From assembly GCF_004799665.1 (NCBI RefSeq), contig NZ_CP031310.1, positions 2,348,887-2,412,886 of the forward strand: DNA of 64,000 nt, written 5' to 3'. Within the stretch, counting starts at the first letter, position 1. Each line of letters begins with the position of its first letter. A model generated the notes under the pieces. That model searched no databases. It was not told the DNA's origin and saw only the letters and a list, made by a program, of their open reading frames with translations. The translations under genes were made by a program, and so were the position numbers. This DNA comes from Halapricum salinum (GTDB taxonomy: Archaea; Halobacteriota; Halobacteria; Halobacteriales; Haloarculaceae). Below are positions 8,044-16,628 of this stretch, in pieces.

Positions 8044-9602
8044 TCCAGCAACAACAGCGTCGGATCCTGCAGATACTCCTTGAGCGTGTTCACAAATCGT
8101 GCAGCGTCCGCGCCGTCGATCACGCGGTGGTCGATCGACAGCGACAGCGGCAGGACTGGCTTGGCGACGATCTCGCCGGGATCTTGGAGACTCCCGCCCT
8201 CGACCATGGGACGCTGTTCGAGCGCGCCCAGGCCCAGAACTGCGGTCTCTGGGTAGTTGATGATCGGCGTCGCGTACTCTCCACCGACAGAACCGAAGTT
8301 CGTGATGGTGAACGTCCCGCCCTGCATCTCCTCCAGCGTGATCGACCGGTCTCGGGCGCGCGCGACCAGATCGACTACCTCGTTGGCGACCTCCAGCAAC
8401 GTCTTCTCGTCGACGTCCTCGACGACGGGGACCATCAGCCCGGCGTCGGTCGCGACCGCGATTCCGACGTTGTAGTCGTAGTTGTAGACGATCTCTTCGT
8501 TGTCCTCGTCGAGCATCGTGTTGAGGACGGGATGGTCTTTCAACGCGCCGACGACGGCTTTCATCACGATCGGGAGGTACGTCAGCCGGACGCCGCGCTC
8601 CTCGGCCAGGGGTTTCAGTTTCTCGCGTGTCTCGACCAGGCCTGTGGCGTCGACCCGGTCGTGATGGGTGACGTGCGGCGCGGTGAACTTCGAGGTCGCC
8701 ATCGCCTCGCCGATCGTCTTCCTGACTCCGCGGTAGGGTTCGCGCTCGACGCGCTCGCCCGTGACAGCCTCTCTTGCGGCGGCCGCCTCACCCGCACTTT
8801 CGGCAGTGGCGAGACCCTCGGTTTCGGCGGCCTGGGCCTCCTGCTGTGTCTGGGCGTATTCGCGGACGGTCTCGGGCGTGACGAACGCCTCGCCGTCCCG
8901 TTGTTCGCTCGCCGGGACGGCATCGAGGTCGACACCCAACTCGGCGGCGAGCTTCCGCGTTGCAGGTGCGGCCAGCGTCCGGTCGCGGTCGGCCCCTCCC
9001 GGGGTCGCGCCCGTACTCGCTGACGGTTGCTCGACGGACTGCACCGCCTGGGCGGCCTGTCCGTCACCTGTGTCACCGGTCCCCGGCTCGCTGACTGGCT
9101 CGCTCTCGCTCGTTTCAGACTCGTCTTCACTGCCCGCAGCGGCCCGGACGTCCTGCTCGGTCACGCGTCCACCGGGTCCGCTGCCCGCGACTGTCTGGAG
9201 GTCGACGTCGAGTTCCCGGGCCAGGCGCTTGACGTGCGGCGGGGCGAAGACCGGTCCCTGATCCGGTTCGTCTCTCTCGTCCGCCGTCTCGCCAGCAGGC
9301 TCCGCTCCGTCGGCCAGTTCTCCCTCGGCTGGGTCGTCTTCGGACACTGCCTCGGCCTCTTCACCTTCCACGGCGAAGGTCACGAGGACGTCACCGACGG
9401 GCACGACGTCGCCCGGGTCGGCGTGCAACTCTTTGACGGTGCCGTTCACCGGCGAGGGGACGTCGACGACGGCCTTGTCGGTCTCGACCTCGGCGACTGG
9501 CTGATCCTCGCTGACGGTGTCGCCGACCGAGACCTTCCACTCGAGCAGTTCCCCTTCGGCGACGCCCTCGCCGACGTCGGGGAGGCGAAATTCGCGTGGC
9601 AT
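8040..9602 (-). CDS. pdhC: 2-oxoacid dehydrogenase E2, dihydrolipoamide acyltransferase
   Basis: A 520-residue E2 core protein. The lipoyl domain (1-80) has the lipoylated lysine in EVETDKAVVDVPSP (Lys43). A long acidic, Ala/Pro/Thr-rich linker follows. Two peripheral subunit-binding stretches appear: FAPPHVKRLARELDVDL near 125 and ATRKLAAELGVDLDAVPA near 220. The C-terminal acetyltransferase domain ends with the catalytic SIDHRVIDGADAARF. It transfers the acyl group from E1 to CoA. The gene is last in pdhA-pdhB-pdhC with 3-nt spacing. The lpd (E3) gene that often follows is absent here. Confidence 0.93.
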   Translation of the reverse strand: MPREFRLPDVGEGVAEGELLEWKVSVGDTVSEDQPVAEVETDKAVVDVPSPVNGTVKELHADPGDVVPVGDVLVTFAVEGEEAEAVSEDDPAEGELADGAEPAGETADERDEPDQGPVFAPPHVKRLARELDVDLQTVAGSGPGGRVTEQDVRAAAGSEDESETSESEPVSEPGTGDTGDGQAAQAVQSVEQPSASTGATPGGADRDRTLAAPATRKLAAELGVDLDAVPASEQRDGEAFVTPETVREYAQTQQEAQAAETEGLATAESAGEAAAAREAVTGERVEREPYRGVRKTIGEAMATSKFTAPHVTHHDRVDATGLVETREKLKPLAEERGVRLTYLPIVMKAVVGALKDHPVLNTMLDEDNEEIVYNYDYNVGIAVATDAGLMVPVVEDVDEKTLLEVANEVVDLVARARDRSITLEEMQGGTFTITNFGSVGGEYATPIINYPETAVLGLGALEQRPMVEGGSLQDPGEIVAKPVLPLSLSIDHRVIDGADAARFVNTLKEYLQDPTLLLLD

Positions 9603-9605
9603 GGT

Positions 9606-10619
9606 TCAGAAGTCCACGGCCTCCCGGATCCCGTCCTCGACGCGGTCGGCCTCTGGCAGGTAGTAGTCCTCCAGCGCATAGAGCGGGAACGGCGTGTCGA
9701 AGCCCGTGACGCGGGTGATCGGAGCCTCCTGGTACAAGAGTGATTCTTCCTGTAGCGTGGCGATGATCTCGCTGGCGAGTCCGCCTGTCTTGGGAGCCTC
9801 CTGGACGACGACCCCCCGCCCCGTCTTTTCGAAGGACTCGACGATCGTCTCGAAATCGAGGGGAGAGAGGGTTCGGAGATCGACGACTTCGACGTCGATC
9901 CTCCCTTCGAGACTCTCGGCGGCCTCCAGACTGGGCCGGGTCATCGCACCCCAGGTGAACACCGAGACGTCGCTGCCTTCCCGTCGGACTGCGGCCTCAC
10001 CGAGCGGCAGCGTGTAGGTGTCGTCGGGGACGTCCTCGCGGAAGGCCCGGTAGATGAGCTTGGGTTCGAGGAAGATAACTGGGTCAGGGTCGCGGATCGC
10101 CGAGGCGAGCAATCCCTTCGCGTCGTGGGGCGTGCTCGGGATCACCACTTTGAGCCCGGGTTCGTGGACGTACTGGATCTCCTTCGATTCCGAATGGAGT
10201 TCGGGCGCACGGATGCCGCCGCCGTAGGGTGCCCGGATGGTCATCGGGCAGGTGTATCGACCCCGCGAGCGATTCCGGAGGCGGGCGGCGTGGCTGGTGA
10301 TCTGGTCGAACGCGGGTGGCATGAAGCCCATGAACTGGATCTCCGGGACGGGCTTGAGGCCGTAGGCGGCCATGCCGACGGCGGTGCCGACGATGCCCGA
10401 TTCGGAGAGTGGCGTATCGATCACTCGATCCTGGCCGAACTCCTCGTGGAGGCCCTGCGTGGCTCGGAAGACGCCGCCGTTCTCGCCGACGTCTTCGCCC
10501 ATGATCAGGACGTCGTCGTCGCGTTCGAGCTCGCCGTAGAGACCGTCCCGAACGGCCTGGACGAGGGTGAGTCGCTGACTGTCGCCCGATACGTCTGTCG
10601 TAGTCGCTGTGTCACTCAT
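9606..10619 (-). CDS. pdhB: 2-oxoacid dehydrogenase E1 component, beta subunit
   Basis: 337 residues, the transketolase-like pyrimidine-binding and C-terminal halves of E1 beta. LTLVQAVRDGLYGELERDD, IMGEDVGENGGVFRATQGL and the DTPLSESGIVGTAVGMA region carry the conserved TPP-site glutamates. The C-terminal part includes VVVQEAPKTGGLASEI. With the alpha subunit it decarboxylates a 2-oxoacid and reductively acylates E2's lipoyl group. It is flanked by pdhA (2-nt gap) and pdhC (3-nt gap), so translation is probably coupled. Substrate preference (pyruvate or branched-chain oxoacids) cannot be read from the sequence. Confidence 0.93.
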   Translation of the reverse strand: MSDTATTTDVSGDSQRLTLVQAVRDGLYGELERDDDVLIMGEDVGENGGVFRATQGLHEEFGQDRVIDTPLSESGIVGTAVGMAAYGLKPVPEIQFMGFMPPAFDQITSHAARLRNRSRGRYTCPMTIRAPYGGGIRAPELHSESKEIQYVHEPGLKVVIPSTPHDAKGLLASAIRDPDPVIFLEPKLIYRAFREDVPDDTYTLPLGEAAVRREGSDVSVFTWGAMTRPSLEAAESLEGRIDVEVVDLRTLSPLDFETIVESFEKTGRGVVVQEAPKTGGLASEIIATLQEESLLYQEAPITRVTGFDTPFPLYALEDYYLPEADRVEDGIREAVDF

Positions 10620-10621
10620 GG

Positions 10622-11728
10622 TTACTCCAGGATGGCGTCGTCGCCGTGGCGTTCACGGAGTCGTCGCAGGTACTCGAGCTGTTCTTCCAGGCGCTGTGGC
10701 ATCTCCGCGTAGACGTGTGCGAACATCTCTTCCGGACTGGGGCGCTCGACCGATTCGGCCTCCTCGATGGCGGTCGCGACCTCCTCCTCGATCTCGGCCT
10801 CGATCGTCTCGATGAGGGCGTTGTCGAGCACCTCCTCGTCGCGGAGGTACAGTTCGAGTCGATCGATCGGGTCCTTGTCCTTCCAGCGCTGGACCTCCTC
10901 GTCGTCGCGGTACACCGATGGATCGTCCGCGGTCGTGTGTGCCCCGTAGCGATACTGAACGGCCTCGATCAGTGTCGGCCGTCGCTCGCCATCGCCGGGA
11001 TCGCGGGCCTTCTCGACGGCCTCGCGAGTGACCTGATACACCGCGAGGGGGTCCATCCCGTCGACCTGAATGCCGTCGAAACCGTAGGCCGTGGCTTTCT
11101 GCGCGATGGTCTCGGCAGCCGTCTGCTGCTCTCGGGGCACCGAGATCGCCCACTGGTTGTTGTTACAGAAGAATACCGCGGGCACGTCGAACACGCCCGC
11201 GAAGTTCAGCCCCTCGTGGAAGTCGCCCTCACTGGTCGCGCCGTCGCCGAAGTAACACAGGAAGGTCTTGTCCTCTCCTTTGAGCTTCGACGCCCAGGCC
11301 GCACCCGTCGCGTGTGGAATCTGGGTCGCGATGGGAACCGTGACGGTGAATATGTTGGTGTCCGGCGGCGGGCTGTTGCCGCTCTCGTGGCCCATCCAGT
11401 ACAGCAGGGTGCGCTTCAGCGGCCATCCGCGAATCTCGATCGCAGCGTGTTCGCGATAGCTCGGAAAGATCCAGTCCTCTTCACCGAGCGCCATCGCGCT
11501 GCCGACCTGTGCACCCTCCTGGCCGGCCATCGGGGGGTAGGTCCCCATCCGCCCCTGGCGCTGGAGGCTGACCGCCCGCTGGTCGAAGTGGCGCGCCCGT
11601 TTCATCGCCCGGTACATCTCGAGCAGCCGAGATTCAGATATGTTCGGGACTGTCGCATCGTCCCGAACCGACCCGTCCGTACCGAGGACCTGTACCATGT
11701 CGTCCGGGTCGCGCTGGATAATACTCAC
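10622..11728 (-). CDS. pdhA: 2-oxoacid dehydrogenase E1 component, alpha subunit
   Basis: 368 residues. The TPP motif begins [18 protein letters not shown] and ends at [31 protein letters not shown] and [16 protein letters not shown] are characteristic of the pyruvate/branched-chain E1 alpha family. The start is GTG at 11728 ([10 protein letters not shown]), supported by GGAGG 8 nt upstream; an internal ATG at 11698 would remove conserved N-terminal residues. It is the first gene of the pdhABC operon. The promoter is probably in the GC-rich stretch just upstream, which borders the AT-rich halocin insert. Confidence 0.93.
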   Translation of the reverse strand: MSIIQRDPDDMVQVLGTDGSVRDDATVPNISESRLLEMYRAMKRARHFDQRAVSLQRQGRMGTYPPMAGQEGAQVGSAMALGEEDWIFPSYREHAAIEIRGWPLKRTLLYWMGHESGNSPPPDTNIFTVTVPIATQIPHATGAAWASKLKGEDKTFLCYFGDGATSEGDFHEGLNFAGVFDVPAVFFCNNNQWAISVPREQQTAAETIAQKATAYGFDGIQVDGMDPLAVYQVTREAVEKARDPGDGERRPTLIEAVQYRYGAHTTADDPSVYRDDEEVQRWKDKDPIDRLELYLRDEEVLDNALIETIEAEIEEEVATAIEEAESVERPSPEEMFAHVYAEMPQRLEEQLEYLRRLRERHGDDAILE

Positions 11729-11980
11729 GTAGGAACCCTCCGGACCTGCATGGTTCTACACACCCCCGCCACCACCAAAGGCGTTTCGCGGATTCATCCT
11801 GGGATTGTTCCAGACTAGGAGCAGAAGCTGCGAAATATTGTAATAATTAACACACTATTACAGACACTATCTAATTGAATCTCGACAGGATATTCTTCCG
11901 ATCCATATACTTCCTTTCAAGGTAGTTTGATCTACGCCGCCCGCAACAAAATTATGTTTTCAAGAAGAATAGTGGCTGAT

Positions 11981-12226
11981 TTAGCTGGTTCTCCCTTTCG
12001 ACTGGGTGGACTTCTGTTCGAGGCGGCCGAGTGCAAAGTAGGTTCCAATCGTGAATATCGACCCACCAATGACACAGAATAGAAGCACTGAATTCGTCTC
12101 TTGATTGGACTGGAGAACAGATGTCAGGGTAATAAGAGCATATCCGCCTGCAGCGCTAACGATACCTACAAGAACCGCCGCAATTACACGGATAGATGGC
12201 CGGAACGGTGACACATTCTCCTCCAT
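11981..12226 (-). CDS. Two-helix membrane protein downstream of the halocin gene
   Basis: 81 residues with two predicted transmembrane helices: about 15-37 (VIAAVLVGIVSAAGGYALIT) and about 48-67 (VLLFCVIGGSIFTIGTYFAL). The tail is basic (EQKSTQSKGRTS). ATG 12226 is preferred over GTG 12235 because AGAGGTG sits 6 nt upstream. It begins 13 nt after the halocin stop, so the two are almost surely co-transcribed. The position suggests a role in export, processing or self-protection for the bacteriocin, but there is no sequence motif to confirm it. AT-rich codon use matches the halocin gene. Confidence 0.65.
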   Translation of the reverse strand: MEENVSPFRPSIRVIAAVLVGIVSAAGGYALITLTSVLQSNQETNSVLLFCVIGGSIFTIGTYFALGRLEQKSTQSKGRTS

Positions 12227-12239
12227 ATTCAACACCTCT

Positions 12240-13073
12240 TTAGCAGAATCCTACTTCATCACAGATAAAGTCTACACCGTAGTAACAACCGAAAATGGAT
12301 ATGGTCCCCGCGATTGATGCACATGCACTGAAGCACCCGAATCCAAACCATGGGCCCCCACTCATGCAGCCAGCACCAATTTCGAAACATTTTGAAGCAG
12401 TCATGCCCAAACCACCTGCATTGCAGAGAGCACCTGCTATCGCTTTACAACTATCACACGAGATATCTGCATTCATTGTGCCAGATATATCTTGGACTTT
12501 CGTTCTCTCTGGCACATATTCAGATGGTTCGGCCCCTTCAGCTGCGTTACCATTGCTATAGAACCCAACAGTTCTCGCTGAACTTGAGGTGGAAAACGGC
12601 GCGTCAGGGGCTGTAGCAGTTCCAAGCTGAGCCACAGGCTGGCGATCACCATTCTGATCATCTGCGACAAGCAGGTGAAGAAATCCTCCCCCTGTTTTCT
12701 GTTTCGAATTGGTGTCATTTACCCGCCGGAAGGGGAGCATGACATATTTCGGGTCAGTTTCGTCAAGTTCGTCTACACCGACTGAAACGTCTCCAGCGAA
12801 AGTAGCATTCCAATTCGGCTCGAATCCATCTTGCCGAATTGTCTCGACCATATCCTCGAAGTGTTTGGTACCCCGAACGGAATCAAGCCATGTTTCTGTC
12901 TGACTGTTGTTCCAAGTCACTTCGACATCTTTTGGATCCACGGCTGTTTTATCTGCGAATCCAGCTTTATTCCTCAATTTTTCCCGCCCGACGGCCCCCA
13001 GCAAACCGACCGACCCAACGCTACTGCCGGTTGCTTTAAGAACACTACGACGGTTGATGTTGTTTTCCCCCAT
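12240..13073 (-). CDS. Halocin C8-family bacteriocin precursor (Tat-exported)
   Basis: 277 residues in three parts. A Tat signal lies at the N-terminus (NRRSVLKATGSSVGSVGLLG). A hydrophilic middle region spans ~30-200. The C-terminal ~76 residues contain ten cysteines and little charge, starting ADISCDSCKAIAGALC and ending DFICDEVGFC. This matches the preproprotein of halocin C8 as I know it: ~283 residues, Tat signal, an N-terminal immunity portion (HalI) and a 76-residue, ten-cysteine C-terminal peptide that begins with C-x2-C-x7-C and ends with a terminal Cys. The same C-x2-C-x7-C spacing is present here. Processing would release the antimicrobial peptide and the immunity protein. ATG 13073 lies about 31 nt from a strong TATA box, indicating a leaderless message. 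Confidence 0.85.
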   Translation of the reverse strand: MGENNINRRSVLKATGSSVGSVGLLGAVGREKLRNKAGFADKTAVDPKDVEVTWNNSQTETWLDSVRGTKHFEDMVETIRQDGFEPNWNATFAGDVSVGVDELDETDPKYVMLPFRRVNDTNSKQKTGGGFLHLLVADDQNGDRQPVAQLGTATAPDAPFSTSSSARTVGFYSNGNAAEGAEPSEYVPERTKVQDISGTMNADISCDSCKAIAGALCNAGGLGMTASKCFEIGAGCMSGGPWFGFGCFSACASIAGTISIFGCYYGVDFICDEVGFC

Positions 13074-13099
13074 AGAAAAAACGCTTTTTGTCAGACACC

Positions 13100-13108
13100 T
13101 ATAAAAAA
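13100..13108 (-). promoter_or_regulatory. TATA box of the halocin operon
   Basis: TTTTTTATA on the minus strand is centred about 31 nt upstream of the halocin ATG, in an AT-rich stretch. It is one of the strongest TATA matches in the window and should drive a leaderless halocin/membrane-protein transcript. Confidence 0.6.
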
Positions 13109-13333
13109 CTTCTTTTTGGATTGTATTTTAGATGCTTCCTAATGGTTTCCTATTGATTGTGTTAATTACTCTATAGCAATCTTCCCTCATAGCCAGTCTT
13201 GTAGGATCGATCTCGTCACTCGACAAGGAGTGTGGCCCCTTCTCAAGGCACAGCCGAATCAGTAGGACTGGCGCTCGCGGCCCGAGCGACCAACTTGAAG
13301 ACGGTCTCTCGAAGAACACTCGGGTTGAAGTGG

Positions 13334-14266
13334 TCACTCGGCGCGGACGGCGGTGCGGGCAGTCTCGGGGTCGTCACCCCGCCGGAGCGCTTCGACGAAC
13401 AGTTCACCGGCGCGATAGGAGGAGCGGACCAGCGGGCCGCTGGCACAGTAGGCAAAGCCGAGTTCGTCTTCGGCGACGCGCTGCCAGGTGTCGAAGGCGT
13501 CGGGGTGGACGTACTCGCTGACTTCGAGATGTGAGCGGGTGGGCTGGAGGTACTGGCCCAGCGTGACGATGTCGACGCCCACCGCCCGGAGGTCCGACAG
13601 GGCCTGGTAGATCTCGTAGTCGTACTCGCCGACGCCGAGCATCAGGCTGGTCTTGGCGTAGGGATCCGCGTTTGCGATCTGCCTCAGTACCGACAGCGAC
13701 TGCTCGTAGCCTGCCCGGCGATCCCGCACGGGCCACTGGAGGCGTTCGACGGTCTCGACGTTGTGCGCCAGCACGTCCGGCCCGGCGTCGACGACCTTTC
13801 CCACGAGGGCAGGTTCACCCTGGAAGTCCGGGATCAGCGCTTCGACGAGCGTCTCGGGCTGGCGTCGCTTGATCTCGCGGATCGTCTCGGCGAAGTGGCC
13901 CGCGCCCTGATCGTCGAGATCGTCGCGATCGACGGAGGTGAGGACGACGTAGTCCAGCCCGATCTCGGCGACGGCCGCGGCGACTTGCCGGGGTTCCTCG
14001 GGATCGAGCGCGTTCATCCCGCCGGTCTCGACGTCACAGAAGTTGCAACCGCGCGAGCAGCGATCGCCCATCAGCATGAACGTCGCCGTGCCGGGGCCGC
14101 TGCCGCCCGCGTCCGCACCGCTCCAACATTCACCCAGATTCGGACAGTTGGCCTCCTCACAGACGGTGTGGAGGTCGTGCTCCCGGAGGGTTTGCTTGAT
14201 CTCGGTGAAGCGTTCGCCAGTCGGTGGCTGGCTCTTGAGCCACCGCGGCTTCCGGGACCGACTCAT
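13334..14266 (-). CDS. lipA: Lipoyl synthase
   Basis: A 310-residue radical SAM enzyme. The auxiliary cluster motif is CEEANCPNLGEC (C-x4-C-x5-C). The radical SAM motif is CSRGCNFC. The C-terminal RSSYR motif (LVRSSYRAGE) ligates the auxiliary cluster. It inserts two sulfurs into octanoyl groups on lipoyl domains. The lipoyl domain of the nearby E2 (pdhC) is an obvious client. ATG 14266 gives MSRSRKPRWLKSQPP, a normal LipA N-terminus; upstream in-frame sequence does not look coding. The halocin insert lies immediately downstream. Confidence 0.95.
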   Translation of the reverse strand: MSRSRKPRWLKSQPPTGERFTEIKQTLREHDLHTVCEEANCPNLGECWSGADAGGSGPGTATFMLMGDRCSRGCNFCDVETGGMNALDPEEPRQVAAAVAEIGLDYVVLTSVDRDDLDDQGAGHFAETIREIKRRQPETLVEALIPDFQGEPALVGKVVDAGPDVLAHNVETVERLQWPVRDRRAGYEQSLSVLRQIANADPYAKTSLMLGVGEYDYEIYQALSDLRAVGVDIVTLGQYLQPTRSHLEVSEYVHPDAFDTWQRVAEDELGFAYCASGPLVRSSYRAGELFVEALRRGDDPETARTAVRAE

Positions 14267-14386
14267 ACCGCTGTCTGGGGCCCAAGAGGACAAAAGTCTG
14301 CGGACCGATGCTCGCCGTCGAACACTCTTCGCATACTTTGTGAGTGAGTACCATGGGTTATCCGTCAGCAGCGCCTCTGTTCCGGT

Positions 14387-14620
14387 ATGGCGCTGTGGGA
14401 AGCTCTCCTCGCGTACGCGCTCATCCTCGTCTGGGCAGCCTTGCTTGGGTGGCTCCCGTTTCGCCTGCTCGAATATATCTCGATCGTCGACCAGCTCCAG
14501 CCGATCAACGCCAGCCGCGTCACCAGCTCCTGGGTCGCCTGTCTGGCGTGCGGCCAAGCCAACGAACGAGGCTACGACTACTGTGAGTTCTGTGGCGCGA
14601 AGTTACCCACGACGGACTAA
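14387..14620 (+). CDS. Membrane-anchored zinc-ribbon protein
   Basis: 77 residues. An N-terminal hydrophobic helix (residues ~5-30, LLAYALILVWAALLGWLPFR) is joined by a short linker to a C-terminal zinc ribbon, CLACGQANERGYDYCEFCGA, with the two CxxC knuckles typical of small rubredoxin-like ribbons. It is probably a membrane-tethered zinc-binding domain of unknown partner. Families of this layout are common and uncharacterised in haloarchaea. It is divergent from lipA and convergent with the thermosome gene, with an elaborate hairpin region between. Confidence 0.75.
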   Translation: MALWEALLAYALILVWAALLGWLPFRLLEYISIVDQLQPINASRVTSSWVACLACGQANERGYDYCEFCGAKLPTTD

Positions 14621-14711
14621 CAGAGCGACGGTCAGGCTCGGTCCTCGAAAAAACGTCGTGTCGTTCGAAATACGGTGCGGCTGCGGTGCGGTAGGTCGAC
14701 AGGGAATGCAC

Positions 14712-14818
14712 CCGCTCGCGCCCGACCGGACGCGAGCGGCCTTTTTCCCCAAGTTTTTCGGCTGGAGCGGTCCGCCTCGCGCCGACAGGCGCGAGTGCGA
14801 GACCCGACAGCCGAAAAA
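14712..14818. terminator. Nested hairpins between convergent genes (putative bidirectional terminator)
   Basis: Three perfect inverted repeats lie here. CCGCTCGCG/CGCGAGCGG (14712-14720 and 14731-14739) is followed on the plus strand by CCTTTTT. CTCGCGCC/GGCGCGAG (14776-14783 and 14788-14795) has a 4-nt loop. Enclosing the latter is TTTTTCGGCT/AGCCGAAAAA (14754-14763 and 14809-14818). The outer repeat places a T-tract just past the end of each convergent gene (zinc-ribbon protein, thermosome). Confidence 0.6.
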
Positions 14819-14823
14819 GTGGC

Positions 14824-16509
14824 TTACATGGCGCCGCCCATACCGCCCATACCGCCCATGCCGCCGCCCATGCCGCCCATGCCGCCGCCGGGGCCGCCAG
14901 GGGCGTCGTCCTCGTCGTCGTCGGAGCCGCCGCCTTTGAGGTCGCCTGCGGCGATCACGTCGTCGATGCGCAGGATCATGACTGCGGCCTCGGTCGCGGA
15001 CTCGACAGCCTGGGTCTTCACGCGGAGGGGCTCGACGACGCCCTCGCCTTCCATGTCGATGATGTCGCCGGTGTAGGCGTCCAGCCCGACGCTGGTCTCG
15101 CCGCTGTCGTGCTGGCTGCGCAGATCCACGAGGGAGTCGATCGGGTCCAGCCCGGCGTTCTCGGCGAGCGTGCGCGGGACGACGTCGATGGCGTCGGCGA
15201 AGGCCTCGATGGCCAGCTGCTCGCGGCCGCCGACGGAGTCGGCGTAGTCACGCAGACCGAGCGAGAGCTCGGCCTCGGGTGCGCCACCGCCGGGCACGAC
15301 CTGCCCGTCTTCGAGGGTCACGCGGACGACGCCCAGCGCGTCCTCGACGGCGCGCTCGACCTCGTCGACGACGTGCTCGGTGCCGCCGCGCAGGACGAGC
15401 GTGACCGCTTTGGCGTCCTCGACGTCCTCGACGAAGATGCGCTCGTCACCGGCGATTTCCTTCTGGGAAACGGAGCCGGCGAAGCCGAGATCCTCGGCGG
15501 TGATGTCGTCGACGTTGGAGACGATCCGCGCACCCGTCGATCGCGAGAGGGCCTTGATGTCGGACTTCTTCGCGCGGCGGACGGCGATGATGCCCTCCTG
15601 GGCGAGGTAGTGCTGGGCCATGTCGTCGATGCCCTTCTGGCAGAAGACGACGTCCGCACCGGCCTCGCTGAGCTTGTCGACCATCTCTTTGAGCTGTTTC
15701 TCTTCCTGGTCGAGGAACTGCTGGAGCTGGTCGGGGTCGGTGACGTTGACCTCGGCGTCGAGTTCGGTCTCTTTGACCTCGATCGCGGTGTCCAGCAGCG
15801 CGATGTTGGCGTCCTCGACGCTGTAGGGCATGTTCTCGTGGACGCGCTCTTTGTCCACGATGACGCCCTCGACGAGTTCGGACTCGTCGATAGAGCCGCC
15901 GACGACGGTCTCGACGCTGACGTTGTCCGTGTCGATACCCTCGTCGTCGGCGACCGACTGGACGGCCTCGACCAGCAGCGAGGCGAGGGTGTCCTTGGCG
16001 GACTCGGCACCCTTGCCCGTCATCGCCGTCGCGGCGATGGATTCGAGGATCTCGGTGTCGTCCTCGTCGACGTCGATGGCGATGTCTTCGAGGATCTCCT
16101 CGGCCTTCTCGGCGGCCTGGCGGTAGCCCTGCGCGAGAATGGTGGCGTGGATATCCTGGTCGAGGAGGTCCTCGGCCTTCGCGAGGAGCTCACCCGCGAT
16201 GACGACGGAGGTCGTCGTGCCGTCGCCCACTTCGTCCTCCTGGGTCTGGGCGACCTCGACGATCATGTTCGCGGCGGGGTGCTCGATGTCCATCTCGTCG
16301 AGGATGGTGACGCCGTCGTTCGTGACGACGACATCGCCCGCGTCGGAGACGAGCATCTTGTCCATCCCCTTCGGACCGAGCGTGGTCCGAACGGATTCCG
16401 CGACGGCCTTGCCGGCCGTGATATTCATAGACTGGGCGTCTTTCCCGGATGTCCGCTGGGAATCCTCGGACAGTACGATGAGGGGCTGGTTACCCATCTG
16501 CTGAGCCAT
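14824..16509 (-). CDS. Thermosome subunit (group II chaperonin)
   Basis: 561 residues, a group II chaperonin subunit. The equatorial ATP site carries [14 protein letters not shown] and the N-terminal [32 protein letters not shown] is in the apical region, and [20 protein letters not shown] is followed by the C-terminal equatorial segment. The tail ends in Gly-Gly-Met repeats, as in haloarchaeal CCT proteins and GroEL. It folds proteins in a double-ring ATPase. ATG 16509 (MAQQMGNQ) is chosen over ATG 16515, which would add Met-Thr. A textbook BRE/TATA lies upstream. Which paralogue this is cannot be settled from one sequence. Confidence 0.95.
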   Translation of the reverse strand: MAQQMGNQPLIVLSEDSQRTSGKDAQSMNITAGKAVAESVRTTLGPKGMDKMLVSDAGDVVVTNDGVTILDEMDIEHPAANMIVEVAQTQEDEVGDGTTTSVVIAGELLAKAEDLLDQDIHATILAQGYRQAAEKAEEILEDIAIDVDEDDTEILESIAATAMTGKGAESAKDTLASLLVEAVQSVADDEGIDTDNVSVETVVGGSIDESELVEGVIVDKERVHENMPYSVEDANIALLDTAIEVKETELDAEVNVTDPDQLQQFLDQEEKQLKEMVDKLSEAGADVVFCQKGIDDMAQHYLAQEGIIAVRRAKKSDIKALSRSTGARIVSNVDDITAEDLGFAGSVSQKEIAGDERIFVEDVEDAKAVTLVLRGGTEHVVDEVERAVEDALGVVRVTLEDGQVVPGGGAPEAELSLGLRDYADSVGGREQLAIEAFADAIDVVPRTLAENAGLDPIDSLVDLRSQHDSGETSVGLDAYTGDIIDMEGEGVVEPLRVKTQAVESATEAAVMILRIDDVIAAGDLKGGGSDDDEDDAPGGPGGGMGGMGGGMGGMGGMGGAM

Positions 16510-16536
16510 AGTCATCGCGAGGATTGAATGTGATTC

Positions 16537-16551
16537 TATATAAAGCTTTCG
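16537..16551 (-). promoter_or_regulatory. BRE/TATA promoter of the thermosome gene
   Basis: Minus-strand CGAAAGCTTTATATA joins a BRE-like CGAAA to a perfect TTTATATA box (16537-16544), about 30 nt before the start codons. The arrangement resembles the heat-responsive cct promoters described in haloarchaea, so heat-shock control is plausible. Confidence 0.7.
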
Positions 16552-16628
16552 TTGGAGCTCGACAGAGGTCGAAACCCGGGGTGGCTACTCGGGGATGTGT
16601 GAACGCCTACCGCACCGCCCTTTAAATA

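Larger units (their letters stand above)
11729..13333. other. AT-rich accessory insert between pdhA and lipA
   Basis: Base composition drops sharply from about 11,820 to 13,250 relative to the GC-rich flanks. The insert encodes a halocin C8-like precursor and a small membrane protein, both on the minus strand. The flanking 11,729-11,980 and 13,074-13,333 contain no convincing genes beyond the halocin promoter. No terminal inverted repeats, integrase or target-site duplication were seen. lipA and the pdh genes are functionally linked, so the insert appears to separate a once contiguous lipoate/oxoacid dehydrogenase block. Confidence 0.6.

Noticed and set aside
15109-16527. A long open frame (about 470 codons) antisense to the thermosome gene.
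   Set aside because: It mirrors GC-rich third positions of the chaperonin gene; composition is Val/Gly/Leu-repetitive with no domain, and the thermosome is unmistakable on the other strand. Similar antisense frames over tatCt (1255-2568), the E2 gene, the ilvB gene and 60532-62223 were dropped for the same reason.
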